Shown here in pieces: positions 14,101 to 25,769 of a DNA stretch of 64,000 bases. The stretch comes from Malus domestica (lineage: Eukaryota > Streptophyta > Magnoliopsida > Rosales > Rosaceae). The position numbers and the translations under genes are program-made. The notes beneath the pieces were generated by a model that was given only the letters and a program-made list of their open reading frames with translations, had not been told where the DNA came from and did not search any database. Within the stretch, counting starts at the first letter, position 1, and each line of letters starts with the position of its first letter. The DNA lies in the NCBI RefSeq assembly GCF_042453785.1, contig NC_091677.1, positions 5,365,501 through 5,429,500 of the forward strand. The letters run 5' to 3'.

Positions 14101-16938
14101 TTGAGAGGGTTTGCTTTTGCCACAAAGGAAGCAGATGCATTCAGTCCACCCTCAGTTTTTACCTGACAGTTACTTTAGTTATAGAGTCGTCCTAATATCA
14201 TTTTTCCTATATGAATGTTACTATCCACATACCCCAAGTTTCAAGTAGCGCATTCCATTAATGATACTAAGTGTTTCACTTCGGGCAACACTAGTGTCGA
14301 TTCGACGAATACTGAGTTCCATGAAAAAGCGCTCAGTGACCGAGCTAAACCTGAACATGATAACCAGTATATAACATTAACTAAACTTGTAGTTAATCAT
14401 ACTGGATAGGTAAATGTAATTAAGATGCCAGATTACCTAAAATTGGTCAGAACAACATATATTATCAAAATAATATACGCAAAATTGGTCAGAACAACAT
14501 ATAGTATCAAATAATACTGAACGAGTTAATATACACCCAACCTCACAAATGACAGATGATAAAATTAAAAAGAACTATATTAAATTTGAAAGAAAATGCT
14601 AGTGCATTACCTATGCAGCCTAAATCACAAATACCGCAAAGCAAGAGTATTAAAAGACACAAAATCATCAAAATAACAGATTTCAAAACCAATTTAATAA
14701 TGAACAATATTTTTAAATCGTTTTGCAATTCTCTTCTTTGTGTTATTTCCTTTCTTTTACGAGTGAGAGGGGGGAAGGGGGTGAGGGAGTTTGGTGATAT
14801 TCTGTCACCTGATGCGAGACAAGGCACCCAAGAGCTGAGCAACTAAGTCCAGAAGAAGTCCTCGCAGGTCAACCAATGAAGGATATTCAACCTGACTAAC
14901 AACCCTGCAATAACAGTAAAATGGATTGCAACCCAGATAAGTATATGACCAATGAAAATAAAGCTTCTAATGAGGTTTACTTTTATCAATTTTTCAGATA
15001 TGTGTTTGAGTCCCTTCATCTCTGGCTCTCTGCACTACATATAACAGCAGGGAATAGGGTTGTAGGGAAGTTCAGCTCTCTGAGTTAGATCTCTAGTAAA
15101 TAGCTATAGTAGTGTCCTCTCCTAAAATCGTATCATCCCAAAGGCATTATTCTTGATTAAATTTTATGCTAAAACTCCCTCAACTAAAATAAAGAACAAC
15201 CAGTATTATCCAGTTAATCAGTCATCTTACATTGCTTTCACATTCACACCCAGGACATAAGGTTAAATGCTTAGATCCAAACAACATCCTGGTACTCAAA
15301 TTTTATTATAAATTTGTGTATCATAAAGTCAGAACCAACATAGAAATCAATATCAAGAACTGAGGCAAAAAACGTAAAAAAGATCCGCACCTTTTCTCTT
15401 TCCTGATTAAAAGAAAAAAAAAAGTCCACAACAATTACTCCATGCATATATCAAATTTATGGGAAAGGTATGACAAATACAAGAGAACTGGGAAAAGCAT
15501 CCGCACGATGAAGCATATAACAGACACCAAAATTAAGCCACAACATATAAACAAGAAGTTCCCACAACCAACTATAGCTTTACCTGTCAGCATTGATCAG
15601 CCAGTCAAACACAAAATTTTCAAGCCCAGACCAAAGTTTCTCTACATAAAAACAAAGCCTGTGTTAGTTCACTGAATAATACAACTTTGCAAGCCTCAAG
15701 GTAAAATAAAATAGCAATGAAATGAACTAACCTGTAAGTCCCTCTTGTGGACAACACTCAACAAAGCGAATACATGCTGAGCAAAAAATGCACTCCACCG
15801 CAAGCTGAGCTTCAGTAAACATAGCATGAAAGTTATAACTAATGAAGCAGACTGCCCAATCACAAATACATGTTGAAAATAATGGAAAAAGTAATAAAAT
15901 TTGATACTCTAGTTTCTATACTATGCAAACTGCTCCATACAAACCTTTCTTTGGAATGTAGATGCGTCATTTGCGCCTTTTGGGGATTCACTGCAACAAA
16001 AGATTTCTATGTTAAATGAAATGGCTAGGCCAAAAACAATGAATAACTCGGATCAACAACAATGCTTTGACATATTGTAGCTCTACCCATGCCATTATAA
16101 ACAAGAGGTTAGGATAAAGGCATCAAGTCCAGAACAACTAAGGAGAGGAAGAAACCCACCCTTCTCTCCATCTTAGAAGAGCTTCTAAAAGAGGTATCGG
16201 TGTATGCCGTGCTACCATAGCTAATGAATCCAGCACTTGCTCATAAGCAGGGTCAGATGGTCGGAGATACTGCCCATCCTATAAGTTCCGCACATAACGA
16301 AAAGAGAAAAAAAAATCACTTGTAAGATGAATGCCAACCCATCATAGCAAAACAAACATTCACTAAACAACAAAGGCATTAACTCATATTGTGAAAGTTA
16401 TAGACAATGTGCAGCAACAAATGACAATGTCGGTACCATTTCTACATAAATAGAGGACCTTGGACAGCATTTGGAACCTAAGATGAATCCCTGCAACTAT
16501 TTTTAACTTCTTCATCATGGTTAATTACTCTTTCCTCAACTAACGTTTCAAAATCATGCTTACAAAGATTACAAAGGAACAAATGACCACCCCAAGTAAC
16601 TCTACCAAGTTCCTCGAGCCAACTACGAAATTCACTATAGCTAAAGCATGCTGGAAACCATGGAATCAAAATATGAAGTGAAATGCAAAAACAAGCGGAG
16701 CAAAGATCTTTATTGACGACGAAAGATTGCTAATTTCACAGAGAGAGCTACATAGATATGCAGACGGAGGCGAAAAACCTAAATTCAATCAAACATGTGA
16801 ACATTTGCAGAATTTCGAGTGGATTCAAATCAGAAAACGGACCTGAGCTTGAGCAGTTTCAATACGACGCCGTGCGAGAGGAAGAAACCGCTGGAGCAGG
16901 GCGTCGACGATAAGCTTCGCGGCGCTTCCCGCCTTCAT
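5158..16938 (-). CDS. FURRY/MOR2-PAG1 family cell morphogenesis protein (ARM-repeat), 17 exons
   Basis: Exons in reading order (complement): 16843-16938, 16160-16278, 15945-15990, 15732-15804, 15584-15641, 14809-14904, 14233-14350, 13896-14162, 13142-13243, 12603-12960, 12409-12522, 11320-11948, 10995-11191, 10637-10859, 10176-10295, 8814-9587, 5158-8226. The lengths sum to 6,459 nt (2,152 residues plus stop), with every splice phase consistent. The protein begins [18 protein letters not shown] and ends [13 protein letters not shown]. It matches the large plant homologues of Drosophila Furry, yeast Tao3 and fission-yeast Mor2, built from HEAT/ARM-like repeats (MOR2-PAG1 N, middle and C regions). 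In animals and fungi these scaffold NDR/LATS kinases with Mob proteins to control polarised growth; the plant role is inferred. Arabidopsis homologue recalled as At5g15680. The last exon is unusually long at 3,069 nt. Full length, no breaks. Confidence 0.95.
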
Positions 16939-17120
16939 TGTTTCACTCTACGATTCGCTTCGTCTACGCTGCCAGCTCAGCTCCGAACCCCCCCCCCCTC
17001 CGCTGGCATTCGCTCCGCCGCCCAACCCTAAAAGCAGCGGAATTTGTGAAATTCGCGGTGGAATCTGGGGACTTTTGGTAGCGTGATTTTGGAGCGAAGG
17101 AAAATGAGATCGTTAGAGCA
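16939..17120 (-). promoter_or_regulatory. 5' UTR/promoter side of the FURRY-like gene
   Basis: Upstream of the ATG at 16938 the sequence is unusually GC-rich for the window, with a run of nine or more C at about 16989-16998. No clear TATA element is visible, which suits a broadly expressed large gene. Inference only. Confidence 0.35.
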
Positions 17121-17454
17121 GAAAAGCTCTACGAACAAGAACAAAGGGCATAAGAAAGAACAGACTGTCTTTTTTCTTCTTGTTTCAATAATAATTTATC
17201 CATCTTCGGAGGGGTGTTTGTGTAATTATGTACTTTCCAATTACCTGACACCTCCTCAATTTATTTCCGACAATTCCGGTTACGAATTATTAAACCTTTC
17301 ATAAATTTGTTCTTAATGAGAACCATACTATCCCACTCAAAAATTCAAATTTGAATAAGACTTCTATTGGGCTTCTTTTTTTTTTTTCTTTTTTTTTTAC
17401 AGGTGATAAAACAGGGGATGGATTTGAATCCAAAGTGCAAGTGTCGGGGTGAGT

Positions 17455-18395
17455 TAGTGTTTTAAAAGACTCGCCTCGGGGTGTGTCTAGGCGGCTTTGG
17501 GGGCGGGTGGCACCATTTTCGCTTCTGTTTTAAGGGAGTTGGCGGAATACACGCCTAGGCTTCTTGGGGCACGCCTAGGTGCTTGAGGCATCGATTGGGT
17601 GTCCCTTTTTCTTTTTTAAGTTTCAAAAATCTATAAGTTTTTTAGAGTTGCAGAGCTGTTTTGAGTTGCAGGCCATAAACACCAGCGAAGGAGATGAAGA
17701 AAACAGCTAAGTTTTTTGGGATGAGTTGGTGTTTTTAATTTTTTTTTCTTTTTTAATACTTAAAAAATGACCCCACTTTATCACATTTATTACCCCCATT
17801 ATCTTCACTTTTTAAAAACTAATCCCACTTTAATGACATTTATTACCTCACTATCTCTTTTCTCTTCGCTTTTTATTTCTCATATACTAGATATATATTT
17901 AGATAAGCACTGTTTTGCTTGATGAGGAAAAGAAAACATATTTTTATGGGAAAATTTGAAATAAGTCCAATTTTTAATGACTTTTGACTTTTGAAATAGG
18001 TTCAATTTTTAGGTACTTTAAACCTATATCAAAATACCCCTTTTTTTATTTGGATTATTATTTTCTTAATGTTATATTATTCTTTTTTTTAAAGTTCATT
18101 ATATTTTTTCCCTTTTTTTTTTTATGACTACCTATCCCACCCAAATATTATCCAAAACTCTCATATAAATAGGCACTTACTTAAGTAGATGTTTGAAATT
18201 GATTAATTTGATTGCTTGATTAAACTTGGTTATGTGAGTTAAACTTGTTTGTGACTATTATATTTTTATATGTATAAAATATGTATTAAAAAATTAGGTC
18301 TCGTGAGGCTTCGCCTCACACCTTAAGGCTTTCGCCTAGGCAGGGCTATCCATCAAACGCCTCGTTCACACCTTCGCCTTTTAAAACATTGGCGC
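17455..18395. mobile_element. Degraded DNA transposon with TTTTAAAAG inverted ends
   Basis: The left edge contains GTGTTTTAAAAGACTCGCC followed by GTGTCTAGGCGG. The right edge, reverse-complemented, reads AATGTTTTAAAAGGCGAAGG followed by CTGCCTAGGCGAAAGCC. GCCTAGGC words recur near both ends, as subterminal repeats do. The interior (17600-18300) is AT-rich and non-coding. No target-site duplication could be fixed. Superfamily unknown. Confidence 0.5.
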
Positions 18396-18791
18396 GAGTA
18401 TCTTTATTTTTTGTTATTTCTATGAAAAATGATAAACACACACTTCTTTGAGCCTTTCATTCGCTCATGTTAATTATGTTTGCCCATTATTTTCGTTTAC
18501 TTTATTCAATTCGATTGCCAAAAATGAAAAGTGTGTGTGAAAAGGACCTCCCTTTTTAAACTTCTACATCCTTTCCATAGAGAAATACACTAATCAAAAC
18601 TGTTCTAAAAAAAATGTATGTACTGATCAAATTTCCCCATTCAAAAATTAAAGAAAATTTCCCACATATTGTTGCTTTCCAATTCATTTGATCCTTATAT
18701 TTAAAAATAATAATTGTATTCATGAATTAATTTTAAAGCTTACAATTTTCTCACTTCACAAATCAAGGAGGTTTGAATTAAGCTACACAAT
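18396..18791. other. Spacer / 3' UTR of the MEF13-like PPR gene
   Basis: AT-rich sequence next to the leftward PPR stop codon, expected to contain its 3' UTR. Nothing else recognised. Confidence 0.4.
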
Positions 18792-21470
18792 TTACATGCT
18801 AATTTTGAGCTCATCTTCAAGAAACTCCTGCTCTCCCATCTCCTCATCAAGCACAAAATCAATTTCTGGCCTATACCCAACTCTCGTCATCTCGGAAACA
18901 AGCAAATCAAGCTTCTCATACACCTCTTTATGTCTCGGATGAGCCTTGTCGCCAACCAAAAACGCATGTACCTCATCTTTTACCTCAATCCAGCTGCAAC
19001 CCGGCTCCTTCTTCAATTTACCGCGCCGCATTGTCTTCCTCATCTTCGAGACCTCGCCCCACATTCCAGCTTCCGCATATATATTTGATAACAGAACATA
19101 GGTAGAAGAATCTTGAGGATCCAGTTGCAAAATGGAGCTGGCTGCTTTTTCTGCCACCTCTACATTTCCATGGAGCTTGCAAATGCTCAGCAGAGTTCTC
19201 CATATAACATCGTCGGCTTCGAAAGGCATGTTGTCAATGAGCCTCAAGGCCTCGTGGACTTGGCCTGACCTCCCTATAACATCCACCATACATGAGTAAT
19301 GCTCCAACTGAGGATGTAAACCATAGTCGCTAAGCATTGCGCGGAAATAGTGTAAACCTTTTTCAGCGTGCCCAATATGTACACAGGCTCGGAGGACTGA
19401 AACAAAAGTTGCATGATTTGGCTCCACATTCTCAAGCTGCATGTACTCAAAAATTCTAAGAGCATCTTCTCCAAGGCCGAAGTTTGCGTAGCCAGAGATC
19501 ATAGCGTTCCATGTGACAGCATCCCGCTTAGGTGCTTTCTTGAACATTAGATGTGAATCTTGCATGTTACCACATTTTGAGTACATATCGACAAGAGTGC
19601 TGACTATGTATACATCCGACTGCAATTCATGTTTGATAATCTGAGCATGGATCTGCTTCCCAAGTCCAACAGTAGCCAAATTGGCACAGGTATCAAGAAC
19701 CGTAGCGTATGTAAAGTTATCAGGTTCTGCACCCATTTCCAACATCAAAGAGAAAAATCTCTGCGCTTCCTCATCTTGCTTATGCAATGAGAAGCCAGAT
19801 ATGATTGCATTCCATGAAACCATGGTTTGTTCTTCAGTTCTATCATGTATCTTTTCTGCCTCTTCCATCATTCCACACTTGCAATACATATCGACAAGGG
19901 CACCTCCAATAAATAAGTTCATGCCCATTCCAGATTTAATAATTCTGCTATGAATTTCCATCCCATAGTTTAAAGAGTGCTGACCTGCACAAGCTTTTAG
20001 AACACTACCAAAGGTGAACTCATCCGGTTCCATACTTGAGCGGAGCATGGACACGAAAAATGAAAGTGTCTCCTTTTCATTTTCATTTTGTCCATAAGCT
20101 GCAATAATCGCATTCCAAGACACAGCATCTCTAACTACCATCTCATCAAACACGCGAGAAGCTCCAAAGAGATCTCCACATTTACCGTACATGTCCAGCA
20201 TGGCATTTGCTACACATACATTTGATCTCAAACTACTCTTAACCACTAATACTTGTAGTTGAATCCCCTCCAAGAGCCCCTTGATCACAGCACAAGCGCT
20301 AAGTGCACCAGATAATGTTATCTCATCAAAACCAACACCAGATTTCTGCAAAAGCTTAAATAGCCGCAGAGCTTCAAAACCTTTCTCATTTCGAGCATAT
20401 CCTACAATCATTGCATTATATGACTGCAAACTCCGGTTCGCCATCAAATCGAATATCTTTCTAGCATCAGACATCCTGTTACATTTTGAATACATGTCCA
20501 ATGTGGCAGTTCCAACGATGACATCAAATTGGAAGTCCGTCTTTATAGCATGTCCATGAAACTGAGTGCCTAATCTATATGCAGATAATCCTGCACAGGA
20601 CCTGAAGACGCTAGCATATGTAGACTGGCTCACCCCGGCTCCCGCTTTCTGCATCTCATTAAACAGTTCTAAACCCTTGACGTACCGATCATTCTGAACA
20701 GAACCTGCAATTATTGCGCTCCAAGAAACCCAATTCTTTTCGGGCAATTCATGGAAGGCTTGAAGCGAACAATCTAATCGCTTACACTTCCCATACATAT
20801 CCACCAAAGCACTTCCGGTGACCACATCAATGTCAAAACCCATCTTCACTGAAACACAATGAATTTGAATCCCCAAACCAATCTCTTCCATAACAGAACA
20901 CGCCTTCAGAACAACCGCAGTCGTTGTGCAGTCGAATTCCATACCCCCACTCACCATTTCCACATAAACTTCAGTAGACTTCCAATACTCACCACTCTGC
21001 AAATACCCCGAAATCAAAGAATTCCATGAAACCACGTCTTTCTCAGGCATAGCATCAAAACAAGACTGCGCAAACCCCATCTTCCCACTCCCAGCATACC
21101 CAAAAACCATGGTGTTCCACGACACCATATCCCTCTGCGGCATTCCATCGAACACCTTACCTGCATACTGCAAAACCCCACACTTCACATACATCTGGAT
21201 CAAACAATTCGTAACGAACACAGTGGGATCGAACCCAGAAACGATCATTCGAGCGTGGGCCTGTTTTCCCGGATTCAGAGCTCGGCCGTGGGAGCATTGC
21301 TGGAAAATGTGGGAGAAAGTTTTGAAATTTTTTGCGGGTATTGGTTGGTTGCGACTGTGAATGAGAGTAAAGAGAGAGCAAATGGGTTGCGTTTGGGGGT
21401 GAAGAGATTTGGAAGAGAAGGAGACGATTCTGGTTAACCAAATCGGAGAGAGATGGTGAGCAGCAGCCAT
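18792..21470 (-). CDS. MEF13: PLS-class pentatricopeptide repeat protein, MEF13-like (mitochondrial RNA editing factor)
   Basis: A single uninterrupted frame encodes 892 residues from ATG at 21470. The N-terminus (MAAAHHLSPIWLTRIVSFSS) is Ser/Arg-rich and lacks acids, as expected of a mitochondrial presequence. From about residue 50 it is a long run of PPR motifs with signature pieces such as DVVSWNSLISGYLQSGEYW, VSWSAIIAG, RDAVSWNAIIAAYGQNENEK and EPDEFTFGSVLKACAGQHS. The C-terminal E region is present (DVIWRTLLSICKLHGNVEVA, GCSWIEVKDEVHAFLVGDK), but there is no DYW domain; the protein ends DELKISM. Arabidopsis MEF13 (At3g02330) has the same architecture and near-identical landmark phrases, and edits several cytidines in mitochondrial transcripts together with MORF proteins. 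Lacking its own deaminase, it would need one in trans. Orthology is strengthened by the neighbouring RING, GAUT9 and PGD2 genes. Confidence 0.92.
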   Translation of the reverse strand: MAAAHHLSPIWLTRIVSFSSKSLHPQTQPICSLFTLIHSRNQPIPAKNFKTFSHIFQQCSHGRALNPGKQAHARMIVSGFDPTVFVTNCLIQMYVKCGVLQYAGKVFDGMPQRDMVSWNTMVFGYAGSGKMGFAQSCFDAMPEKDVVSWNSLISGYLQSGEYWKSTEVYVEMVSGGMEFDCTTTAVVLKACSVMEEIGLGIQIHCVSVKMGFDIDVVTGSALVDMYGKCKRLDCSLQAFHELPEKNWVSWSAIIAGSVQNDRYVKGLELFNEMQKAGAGVSQSTYASVFRSCAGLSAYRLGTQFHGHAIKTDFQFDVIVGTATLDMYSKCNRMSDARKIFDLMANRSLQSYNAMIVGYARNEKGFEALRLFKLLQKSGVGFDEITLSGALSACAVIKGLLEGIQLQVLVVKSSLRSNVCVANAMLDMYGKCGDLFGASRVFDEMVVRDAVSWNAIIAAYGQNENEKETLSFFVSMLRSSMEPDEFTFGSVLKACAGQHSLNYGMEIHSRIIKSGMGMNLFIGGALVDMYCKCGMMEEAEKIHDRTEEQTMVSWNAIISGFSLHKQDEEAQRFFSLMLEMGAEPDNFTYATVLDTCANLATVGLGKQIHAQIIKHELQSDVYIVSTLVDMYSKCGNMQDSHLMFKKAPKRDAVTWNAMISGYANFGLGEDALRIFEYMQLENVEPNHATFVSVLRACVHIGHAEKGLHYFRAMLSDYGLHPQLEHYSCMVDVIGRSGQVHEALRLIDNMPFEADDVIWRTLLSICKLHGNVEVAEKAASSILQLDPQDSSTYVLLSNIYAEAGMWGEVSKMRKTMRRGKLKKEPGCSWIEVKDEVHAFLVGDKAHPRHKEVYEKLDLLVSEMTRVGYRPEIDFVLDEEMGEQEFLEDELKISM

Positions 21471-21486
21471 CCACTGCGCTATTCAT

Positions 21487-22930
21487 TCTTGGCGGGTAAG
21501 TTCATATGCAGTGCACTTTTTCTTTTACCGAATTACTGTTTCCTTTATACATTTGTAATTTTTTTTTTTTTCACTCGATTCAAAAGAGAGGCAAACCGGT
21601 AAATTGGGCGAAACGCAGCGTTCCGACAAAGCGAATATAATTATCCTTTTTGCATGTATTTTCATACATTACCGTAATTTACTCTATATGCTCGGTTATG
21701 TTTGGTTGAAGAAATTTAAGATTACTAAGGAATTTTAAAATAACAAAAATTGAATTGGCGGGATTTTATTATCTAGAATTTGTGAATTTTCTTGTTTGGT
21801 TAACTTAAAAGAACAATAGAATTATATATGAAATTTGTCATTTTTAAACTCTCAATCATAGAAATTGGAAAATGACACATATTTACATGAAGTTTAAACT
21901 TAGGAATTGGAGATCCCAAATTCTAATTTTTTTTTCACAGCGGAAATTCTATATTCTTATGTTTATGAACAAATGAATTTATGTATGTCAATTTACAAAT
22001 TCTAACTTTTCTCCAAATTTCAAGTTTATTTCTTTCATCCAAACATTACTGTCGACGCTCATCCATATCAGTCGATTTTCCGAAACAAGAAAAATAGAGA
22101 ACTAGTCGGAAACCGCTGAATTGAAATCTCCGAACTCGATTGGTAATATCGGAATGCTCTCTCTCTCATTATTTATGTACATCTGTGTGTACGTGTAAGG
22201 TTGTAGATGCATATGGAGGTTTAATTCCTTTACATTTTCCGCAGAATCTTCAGAGGAGAACAAGAACACTGCTGGCGTGGATAATGTATGAGTTTCTTCC
22301 CTCCCTAGTTTTATTTTTTTTTGAATTTTTGGTTCTTTTTCGGCAATAGCTAGGCCAACAACAACCCTACTTATTTAGCGGTTGTTGCCTATTTTTCTCG
22401 TAGTGATCTCCATGGATTGCCATTAATAATGTATGAGTTTTACTGCTTCCCTTTTAATTTTTGTTGAACATTCAAACAAGTATGTCTTGGTAGAGGCTTT
22501 CTCATATAGCCTAACCAAGGGTGATTTTTTAAGCCCTGCGACCTTTTTATGATTAGTAAACTTAATTTGATGATCTTAAGTCCCACTCTTTTCTCTCCCC
22601 TTGTGAGAGTCTTTCTCTCCACCCCGTGAGAGCCTTTCAGTCTATGTGCTAAGCTTTCTTTCAGATTTCATCTTCTCTACCGCCGCCGGCCCTTGTCATG
22701 ACCTGGGTTGGTGGCTCTTGGGTTTAGTTCTCTCTGCAACTTTTATGCCGATCGTCCCCAATCTGTGCTTTAATTTTCCAAATCCTATGCCATCAATTCC
22801 AATTTCTTTCCCATCCTCCATCTCCTAGGCTTTCCTCTAACCCATTTGATTTTCGATTTTTAGCTCCTTATCTTAAACATGTTTTGTCGCGTTTTTCTCC
22901 TAATGTGCGTAGGGCTCCGGTGTAGGTGAT
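21487..22930. other. Intergenic, no gene recognised
   Basis: 5' flank of the leftward PPR gene followed by AT-rich DNA. No TATA box is obvious within 100 bp of the ATG. Short frames do not resemble known proteins. Around 22020-22700 there is CT-rich sequence without clear coding signal. Confidence 0.35.
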
Positions 22931-23395
22931 CTCACCACCACCTCTCATGGATCGAAAGTGTGTTTTGCTCCGGCTCGGGTGTTTACACCACCACCTCTCA
23001 TGGATCGGAAGTGTGTTTTGCTTCGACAACTTTGTTGCCTTTGGTGACTATGTTGCTGATGAGTTTTCTCACCAGCTTCCTCTGTTTCGCTACACATCTG
23101 TCATCTATGGTGCTTTGTGAAGGTTGTGGGAGTCGTCTTTCCATCATTTTTGCGGAGTTGCTTGGCTGGATTTCTGACATCTGTTGGATGGAAGGTCTCC
23201 GACGGTGCATCAGTGGAAGTTGCAAGGAAGATAGGTTTTCTGTTTCTGGGCTCAAACTTTTGGTTTAGGCTTTGTTTTGGGGGTCCATATTTTGTTTTGG
23301 GCTTCTTCTTGTAGTTGGACCTCAATCTGTTGTAAAGTTTAGTGTGGTTTGGCAATAAATCTTCCGCTTTTACCGAAAAAGAAAAAAAAAAAACA
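22930..23395 (+). mobile_element. Possible 3' end of a non-LTR retroelement or retrocopy with A tail
   Basis: The segment ends AATAAATCTTCCGCTTTTAC then CGAAAAAGAAAAAAAAAAAAC, i.e. an AATAAA-like signal ahead of an A-rich tail. Its upstream part contains a ~50-bp duplication: CACCACCTCTCATGGATCG followed by AAGTGTGTTTTGCT occurs at about 22935 and again at about 22990. No reverse transcriptase motif is readable. Call is tentative. Confidence 0.35.
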
Positions 23396-23523
23396 CCAGC
23401 TTTCGCCTGTTATGAACTGGGACATCATATTGCTTCGAATTTGGAATTGAAATATTTTGTTTTAATAGAAATTTAGAATTATAATCGAACTGTTGATAAT
23501 TAAAATGCTAGGAGTTCAATATT

Positions 23524-23680
23524 TTTTTTTAGTACATCGATATTTTTACACTAGAGAAGGGGGAGTTCAGTTAAGCCACACAATGGGCAACCTAATTTGG
23601 TATCGGATTTGCTATCCACAAGATTTGAACCTAAAACCTCTCACTTCTAAGCGAAGAAGAATACCACCAACCGTAGTACT
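23524..23680 (-). mobile_element. tRNA-derived SINE, copy 1
   Basis: Read on the minus strand it has an A-box-like GGTTGGTGGTATTC, then a B-box-like AGGTTCAAATCTTG, then the body ATACCAAATTAGGTTGCCC, and ends in an A run (poly-T at about 23522-23530 on plus). Related to copies at 25598-25769 and 57360-57453. Possible diverged target duplication GAGTTCAATATT / GAGTTCCACATT at 23512 and 23681. Confidence 0.65.
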
Positions 23681-23719
23681 GAGTTCCACATTATTATACC
23701 TCATTGTTTAATGCCTAAT

Positions 23720-24120
23720 TAAGCTACTTGTTATTGGGATTACTAAACAAACCTTCTTTGTGTTCTCTTCTCTGTGAGTGAAAGAACTTCTCTCTGGAGC
23801 AGAAACAAACCTAGTTTTTCTTTAGCCACCAGACTTAATTTCGATTAAGGTCAGTGGCAGCCCTTTCTTCTTCCGTTTTATCTTTTGTTTCTTCCTTTTG
23901 ATCCTTTTGCTACCTTTTCCCCCGCTATGCTTCCCGATTGACCCAGTCATTCACACCTCATAGGCATTCATCTTCCCCCACCACTTTCAATTCGTTCTGC
24001 AGTGCAGTCAGTTTTCAATGCAATTTGTTGCGATCATTTGAGAGGGTGCGTAGAGTTTCGGTGGTCACACCGACTGAGTGTTACAACACCACCTTCTTCT
24101 CTCTCTGCCTATATTGGCAG
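23720..24120. other. Intergenic, no gene recognised
   Basis: Mixed CT-rich sequence with short frames that match nothing I know. It is not obviously part of the SINE on the left or the MITE relic on the right. Confidence 0.3.
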
Positions 24121-24129
24121 TGTCACTCA

Positions 24130-24322
24130 TGATAATCCCACAAGATGAATTGTGTCCATTCATCGTACATCGTGCGGTAATAAATCATTTTAAATATTTT
24201 TATTTAAAATTAAACACAAATAATATCTAACAAAAATTGACCACACAATATACAATGAACAGACATAAATTACGAATTCCCATAATCCTTGCCAAAATGA
24301 TCCGGAGAGGATCCTGCTGGGG
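24130..24322. mobile_element. Relic MITE related to the element at 33052-33250
   Basis: It contains CATTCATCGTACATCGTGCG on the left and GACCACACAATATACAATGA then GATCCGGAGAGGATCCTGC on the right, which are diverged versions of the arms of the better-preserved MITE at 33052-33250. The left end has lost its GGATCC terminus. Non-coding. Confidence 0.5.
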
Positions 24323-24464
24323 ACAAAGCCTCTATTAGAAAGGGGTGGGGCCGAAACCTGGACAAATTCTCTCTTAAAGTTTAATGCACTGTGTACGCTG
24401 GAGCTTGTCTCTAATTAGTATCTTAATTATTTTATTCTTCTTTGATTCTGGCCAAGATTGATGT

Positions 24465-24572
24465 GAACAAGTATTTGAGTTGGTCAATGACGTATTCTAT
24501 GAGCTCGAAGAGGCGAGGAAAGCATGCCCTAGTTTTTAAGAATACGTTCTTGACCAACTCAAATACTTGTTC
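24465..24572. ncRNA. Strong foldback hairpin, candidate miRNA precursor or MITE remnant
   Basis: The left arm 24465-24498 (GAACAAGTATTTGAGTTGG then TCAATGACGTATTCT) and the right arm 24539-24572 are complementary over 34 bases with only two adjacent mismatches (TG against GA). The loop is 40 nt. Total length 108 nt is in the range of plant miRNA precursors. I do not recognise the arm sequence as a known miRNA family. The mismatched pair and loop size allow either a miRNA gene or a small foldback transposon remnant; expression direction is unknown. Confidence 0.4.
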
Positions 24573-25101
24573 TTGTGTATGAAAATTAATAAGTTATTTG
24601 AATTTGATGCTCTCAAATCTCAAGAATTGGGACACTTTATGCATATATAAGCCGTAGTTTTGAATCTAAACCCGCTCCTGTTTGTGAAGCAATGGAAAGT
24701 GTTTTTATCTACTCGGAGGCAAATTAAGTGTTAGCATTGTTAACAAAGACTTGCTCTTGACAGACTTAAATCCCTAGTTGACAATTCTGGTGTACTTTTT
24801 TTCTTAAAGTTGAAACAGGTTCTATGCTTATAAGTTTATCATGTGTTGATTAAAAAATGTAGTATTATTCACATATCTATCATTACTTCTCACAATTGAA
24901 TGCTAACAATGGTGTGCAGGATCTAGAATGTAAAATTAGGTATTTGAATAGCCCAATTCAAAAAGAAATATTTCGTTTTCAACAATAGATACTAGAAATT
25001 AAGAACTTTTTTTTATACAAAGTTATAAACCCTTCGAAAATGTGTTATATACATTATATATGTACTTTTTAAGTAATATACTATTTTTTTGGCCTATTCT
25101 T

Positions 25102-25278
25102 TTTTTGGATGAATCCAGGGTATCCCGCACGTAGGCGAGAACTAATCCCTCGAGCCGGCTCAAACCCCATTCGGTAGGCAAGCTCTCCCAATTATGACTC
25201 CTTCATTCACAAGGCTGGAACTCGAGACCTTACTTAAGGAGAACAAACTCCTTACCACTTGAACCATCAAGCATTGTT
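25102..25278 (-). mobile_element. tRNA-derived SINE with 10-bp target-site duplication
   Basis: The minus strand begins near an A-box-like TGGTTCAAGTGGTAAGG, follows with a B-box-like GGTCTCGAGTTCCA, and ends in AAAAAAA. It is flanked on both sides by GCCTATTCTT (25092-25101 and 25279-25288), a perfect 10-bp duplication. Different body sequence from the SINE family at 23524 and 25598, so a second family. Confidence 0.8.
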
Positions 25279-25597
25279 GCCTATTCTTCAGTAATACACC
25301 ATCATCCATATTTTACTAATTAATATAAGTTATCTCAATTCTTAGTGTATGTACAAATAAAATCGAAACTAAATTCATTTCCACGGCAAAACTTCTTACT
25401 TGAAATAATGAAGATAAAGAAAATGATACAAAACCCCCTAAATTCATCTCAATTCTTAGTGAGAATCAACATATGTAGACGATAAGCTTTATACCTAATT
25501 TATTATCTAGCTTAGTCAAAATTCCCAAATTTCTTTCTCCAATATGTATTTGTATTATATAAAATAAAACAAATATAATTCTCAAAAGTCAACTCAA

Positions 25598-25769
25598 TTT
25601 TTATTTTTTGAGTACAACGATACATTTTACATTAAGAAGAAAGGCAATTCGATAAAGCTACACAATGGACAACCTAATTGGGTATCGAATTCACCATCCA
25701 CGAAAATCAAACCTAAGATCATTCACTTACAAATGAAGAACAATACCACCAGACTGTAGTAATTAGTAA
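25598..25769 (-). mobile_element. tRNA-derived SINE, copy 2, with target-site duplication
   Basis: Same family as 23524-23680: minus strand carries GTGGTATTGTTCTTC, the B-box region TTAGGTTTGATTTTCGTGG, the body ATACCCAATTAGGTTGTCC and an A-rich end. CAACTCAA occurs at 25590-25597 and 25770-25777, a plausible target-site duplication. Confidence 0.75.
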
